DNA from: Atopsyche davidsoni
Lineage: Eukaryota; Arthropoda; Insecta; Trichoptera; Hydrobiosidae
Assembly (NCBI GenBank): GCA_022113835.1
Contig: JAILWY010000010.1
Coordinates: 5,295,501-5,359,500 of the forward strand
Direction: 5' to 3'
DNA length: 64,000 bases
Position numbers and translations under genes: made by a program. The notes beneath the pieces are model-generated. The model saw only the letters and a list, made by a program, of their open reading frames with translations. It ran no database searches and was not told the origin of the DNA. Below are positions 61,290 to 64,000 of this stretch, piece by piece (the stretch's first letter is position 1; every line of letters begins with the position of its first letter).

Positions 61290-61360
61290 TTATTACACAT
61301 GTTGCTGTTCATGACTTCACAAACATTCCTGAATGAAGACTTACATCAAATGTAAACTTT

Positions 61361-61433
61361 ACACCGCTCACAAAGTGGTTGTCATATGTCAATTATAAGA
61401 TCATATCACAGCCAGCTTTGATGAGCGGTGTGT
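61361..61433 (+). ncRNA. mir-2a: miR-2 precursor hairpin, copy 2
   Basis: The mature 3p product at 61404-61426 is identical to copy 1. The 5' arm (CTCACAAAGTGGTTGTCATA, from 61367) is the usual miR-2 star type. The stem base pairs ACACCGCTC with GAGCGGTGT. Confidence 0.96.
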
Positions 61434-61488
61434 GGTGCTGTATCTACAAAATTTTAGGAGGATTGGAGAACAAGATATTTATGTTTTT

Positions 61489-61557
61489 ATTGATCTCATT
61501 AAGTGGTTGTGAAATGTGTTATATTTTCATATCACAGCCAGCTTTGATGAGCTCAAT
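61489..61557 (+). ncRNA. mir-2a: miR-2 precursor hairpin, copy 3
   Basis: The mature 3p product at 61530-61552 is identical to copies 1 and 2. The 5' arm from 61495 reads CTCATTAAGTGGTTGTGAAA; the base pairs ATTGATCTC with GAGCTCAAT. It is the last microRNA of the cluster. The star sequences of the three copies differ, so these are separate duplicates and not an assembly artefact. Confidence 0.96.
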
Positions 61558-61852
61558 TAGACATGCAATCATTTGGGAAAACTTCAATGCACATATTAAT
61601 ATTTTAAGCTATTTTCTCTCATTATTTTTTATACTAATAATATTGTGTAAAAAGCATTTGTTGAAATTTAAAACATTGTGAAAAAAATGTCCACTGTATC
61701 ATAAAATCTCACATGTTTAATTTTTTTGTAATTATTTTTTATAAAGTTGGTCTAAAAATATGTGACTATATATTATTCCTCTCTCTGTTCCCCTAGTAAT
61801 ATTTTTCAATTTATTATATCATGTACTTATCTTTTCTTTTTTATATTTACAG

Positions 61853-62220
61853 GTAAGTGCTGAATTCTACATTGGCGTATTTCACGGAAACATATTTATT
61901 TAAATTTTTGCTGTTGAGATCATGAAAAACACTTCAGAAATTGACTTAAAAGAATGCTTTTATCTTCCTCTTAAAGAAAAAAAAATAAATATTCCTTGAA
62001 TAATTAATTTTTTTTAAATTTCAAGTTTCTGGGATTTTCCATACTGCGAAATGATTGTGATATAGTATTTATCTGTAGTTCTGAGAGTAGAAGTGATTTT
62101 TATGTTTTCACATGATAATTGAGTGATAATGTCAATTAATATTGTTAATTATTTAATAAACATTTTTGTAAGCTTATATGTATAACATTTTACTAAAGAA
62201 AATAAAAAATATATTTATTG
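61853..62220 (+). ncRNA. Candidate last exon of the microRNA host, or recursive splice site
   Basis: A pyrimidine-rich tract and ATTTACAG end at 61852 and are followed directly by GTAAGTGC. If used as an acceptor, the exon runs to poly(A) signals at 62155-62160 and 62201-62206. If GTAAGT is used as a donor, the site matches the recursive (ratchet) splice consensus and the exon has zero length. The sequence after it is AT-rich and non-coding. Confidence 0.4.
62201..62206 (+). terminator. Candidate poly(A) signal of the microRNA host
   Basis: AATAAA on the + strand about 350 bp after the 61853 site; another is at 62155-62160. AT-rich context makes chance matches common. Confidence 0.35.
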
Positions 62221-62229
62221 ATAATAACT

Positions 62230-63480
62230 GATTTTTTCTTATTTTACATTATTCCTTACCTTTTTCCTTAATTCACTATTATGAAATTCCTCTAAAACAC
62301 ACACTCAACCCCTAACGTAAATCTTTTTATATCGCCATTGAAGGTACCATAGATTTACAGACACCTACATTGGTAATTATTCAGTATATTTAAAAACTGA
62401 AGGGAAAAATACAATGAAATAGGTATAAGTAAATTTATTTTCACTTTGTGAATTGATAAAAGGTAAGCTCATTATAAATGTAGAAATTTTAAGAACACTA
62501 TCATGAAATTATAATAAAGATGGTACACGAGAAAGCAATAAATATATGAAAAATGAAGTACAAGCACAATATATAACAGAGCAACGCAAAGCAGCTATTT
62601 ATTAAGGGACGCATAGGTAAGTAAGCGGATATATCCAAGCACATGAATATAAACCAATGGGATTAAATAAAAACAATTTGAATATAATTTTGGTGGTATA
62701 ATTAATTATAAAAATGATATATTACAGTAATTTGATTTGAATCGCAAAAAAAACTGCATCATAATTTTTAACTTAAGAAATAACATGTTATTCTTTAATA
62801 TGCAATTTTTTATGGAGTAATATGAAACTGTTGATTAAAATTAAGCAACAATTTACAAGCGAAAAAGTCTATTCAACACAAATATCAATAACACCGCAGC
62901 AAAATAAAGTAATTAACAAATTGAGATTATAACTTAACAATGCATAATGTAGATAATTATTACTAATTCAAGAAATAGAAAGTTTATGTATAAAAATGTT
63001 ACTCAGTGTAAACTTATCAATTGACCACTAAGCATTCAATTAGTTCAAAATAATGATTTTATTGATTTACTTTCAACGCTATGAAATAATCAAACCTATT
63101 TATTAGACTGCTAATAATTTTAGAATTTTCCACAACCTTGCACATAATTTTTTGATAAAGAGTTAAAAAATAATCTATAACCCCATTGAGACAGACAGCA
63201 TTGCTAAAAGTACATTTTTATCGCAAAGCAGAACATTTTAATATTAGGTACCATAATATTACGGCAATAATAACATTAAAATCATTATGTATGGTAAAAC
63301 ATATAAGAAAATTAATTAAAAATGACTATTACTAAGAATAAAGAAAAACAACTTTCATCCAAAAATTATAATAAATATTTTTTTAATCTTAATTTTTTTT
63401 CAAGTTTGCAATCTCCGATAAGCACAGTGTATGACTTATAGTTTTACAGTTTTGCTTCAATTTTAAATAGTAGATTGAGC
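62230..63480. other. AT-rich convergent intergenic / nocturnin 3' UTR region
   Basis: No coding sequence. On the minus strand this holds the 3' untranslated region of nocturnin; the end of that UTR cannot be fixed. Confidence 0.5.
63058..63104 (-). terminator. Candidate nocturnin poly(A) signals
   Basis: Minus-strand AATAAA at 63099-63104 and 63058-63063, about 380-420 bp after the nocturnin stop codon. The position is plausible for an insect 3' UTR but unproven. Confidence 0.3.
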
Positions 63481-63776
63481 TTAATTAGTTGGCTTCAAGC
63501 TAAAATCACACATCAATGAAAAATGATCTGAAGGATAACTATAGGAAGGTACTCTTGCTTCTCCAACATCTTCACCGCTGGGGATGCGGAGAACTCCATC
63601 TATTTTGAAATATTTATGCGAATAAAATATGTAGTCGATGGTATGGCACACTTCACCTTCTTCCCTTACTTTCCATGTAGTGTAAGGAACTTCATTCGCT
63701 TGCGATTCATCCGGTTGAATTGTAGGATTTTCATTATTTTCTAATAATGCGAAGTTTGCATATGCTGATCCTAGTT
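63481..63776 (-). CDS. Noct: Nocturnin (curled), last coding exon, partial gene
   Basis: The minus-strand exon begins after TTGTTTTTCAG and ends at TAA (63481-63483); it encodes the C-terminal 98 residues. Its first two bases complete a codon split by the intron (phase 1). Visible motifs are PYTTWKVREEGE, HTIDYIFYS and SYSYPSDHFSLMCDFS, which match the end of the endonuclease/exonuclease/phosphatase domain of nocturnin: the Asp of TIDY and the His of SDH are catalytic positions in the family. CCR4 and Angel relatives lack the PYTTWK block. Nocturnin is a circadian-regulated EEP-family enzyme, now known to remove the 2' phosphate of NADP(H), once thought a deadenylase; the Drosophila gene is curled. 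Upstream exons lie to the right, outside the window; 63777-64000 is AT-rich intron. The gene converges on the microRNA transcript. Confidence 0.94.
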
Positions 63777-64000
63777 CTGAAAAACAAGTAAATTATAAAT
63801 AAATTTCAAAGCAAATCTTTTGCAGTATTAATAATCAAAAATATGTTGAATTATGTGTAAATTTAATTTTTCCTATTAAAAATTAAATTGCTAGTTCAAT
63901 GCAAGTATTAAAAAGAAATAATCCTGATTTATTCTAAAAAACATAATTTAAGAGTTCCTACTGTAGAGAAATCATTATTTTAATATTTGCTTTGTATTAA

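Larger units (their letters stand above)
59604..62230 (+). ncRNA. Candidate pri-miRNA host transcript of miR-71/2/13
   Basis: This joins the exon at 59604-59712, the intron holding six microRNA hairpins, and a candidate last exon from 61853 with AATAAA at 62155 and 62201. Upstream exons probably lie in or beyond the GC-rich domain at 58.6-59.3 kb. The extent is inference; only the hairpins and splice-like sites are seen. Confidence 0.5.

Noticed and set aside
61914..61935. bantam-like TGAGATCATGAAAA downstream of the cluster
   Set aside because: Beyond the seed it does not match bantam and no complementary arm is present.

Overview
The window looks like nuclear DNA from an insect, most likely a moth or butterfly. 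It is AT-rich, intron-poor in recognisable coding sequence, studded with short GC-rich islands, and carries piggyBac-type and palindromic miniature elements. It also holds a miR-71/miR-2/miR-13 cluster; miR-71 is missing from Drosophila, which argues against a fruit fly. The order assignment is inference; no species can be named.

Most of the 64 kb is non-coding. Two items are recognised securely. The first is the clustered microRNA genes at 60.0-61.6 kb on the + strand: miR-71, miR-2, miR-13a-like, miR-13b, miR-2, miR-2. They sit in what looks like the intron of a spliced non-coding primary transcript with an exon at 59604-59712 and a candidate last exon from 61853. The second is the last coding exon of nocturnin (Drosophila curled) on the - strand at 63481-63776, so the two transcription units converge tail to tail.

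Left part (1-21.7 kb): AT-rich sequence with small GC-rich islands, an 11-bp C-rich minisatellite at 13.4 kb, a relic palindromic element at 17.9 kb, and one convincing but unassigned 78-nt in-frame exon at 18957-19034 (+).

Repeat-rich part (21.7-24.5 kb): a TTAA-flanked, internally deleted piggyBac-like element is followed by a nested array of nearly identical 217-bp units. Immediately beyond it lies an inverted-repeat fragment with a hammerhead-ribozyme-like core on the - strand, resembling the terminal repeats of Penelope-like retroelements.

Middle part (30.4-36.2 kb): a GC-rich, CpG-rich domain with several strong + strand splice donors (31053, 31753, 36211) and no convincing coding ORF, best read as alternative promoters and leader exons of a + strand gene whose body is not visible. 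36.2-58 kb is again AT-rich, with GC islands, a four-copy palindromic MITE array at 52.0-52.6 kb and a three-copy 43-bp repeat with CRE-like cores at 55.2 kb. A further GC-rich domain at 57.8-59.3 kb lies just upstream of the microRNA transcript and may hold its promoter.

The longest ORFs in the window fall in GC-rich islands and on both strands at once; they are judged to be compositional artefacts.
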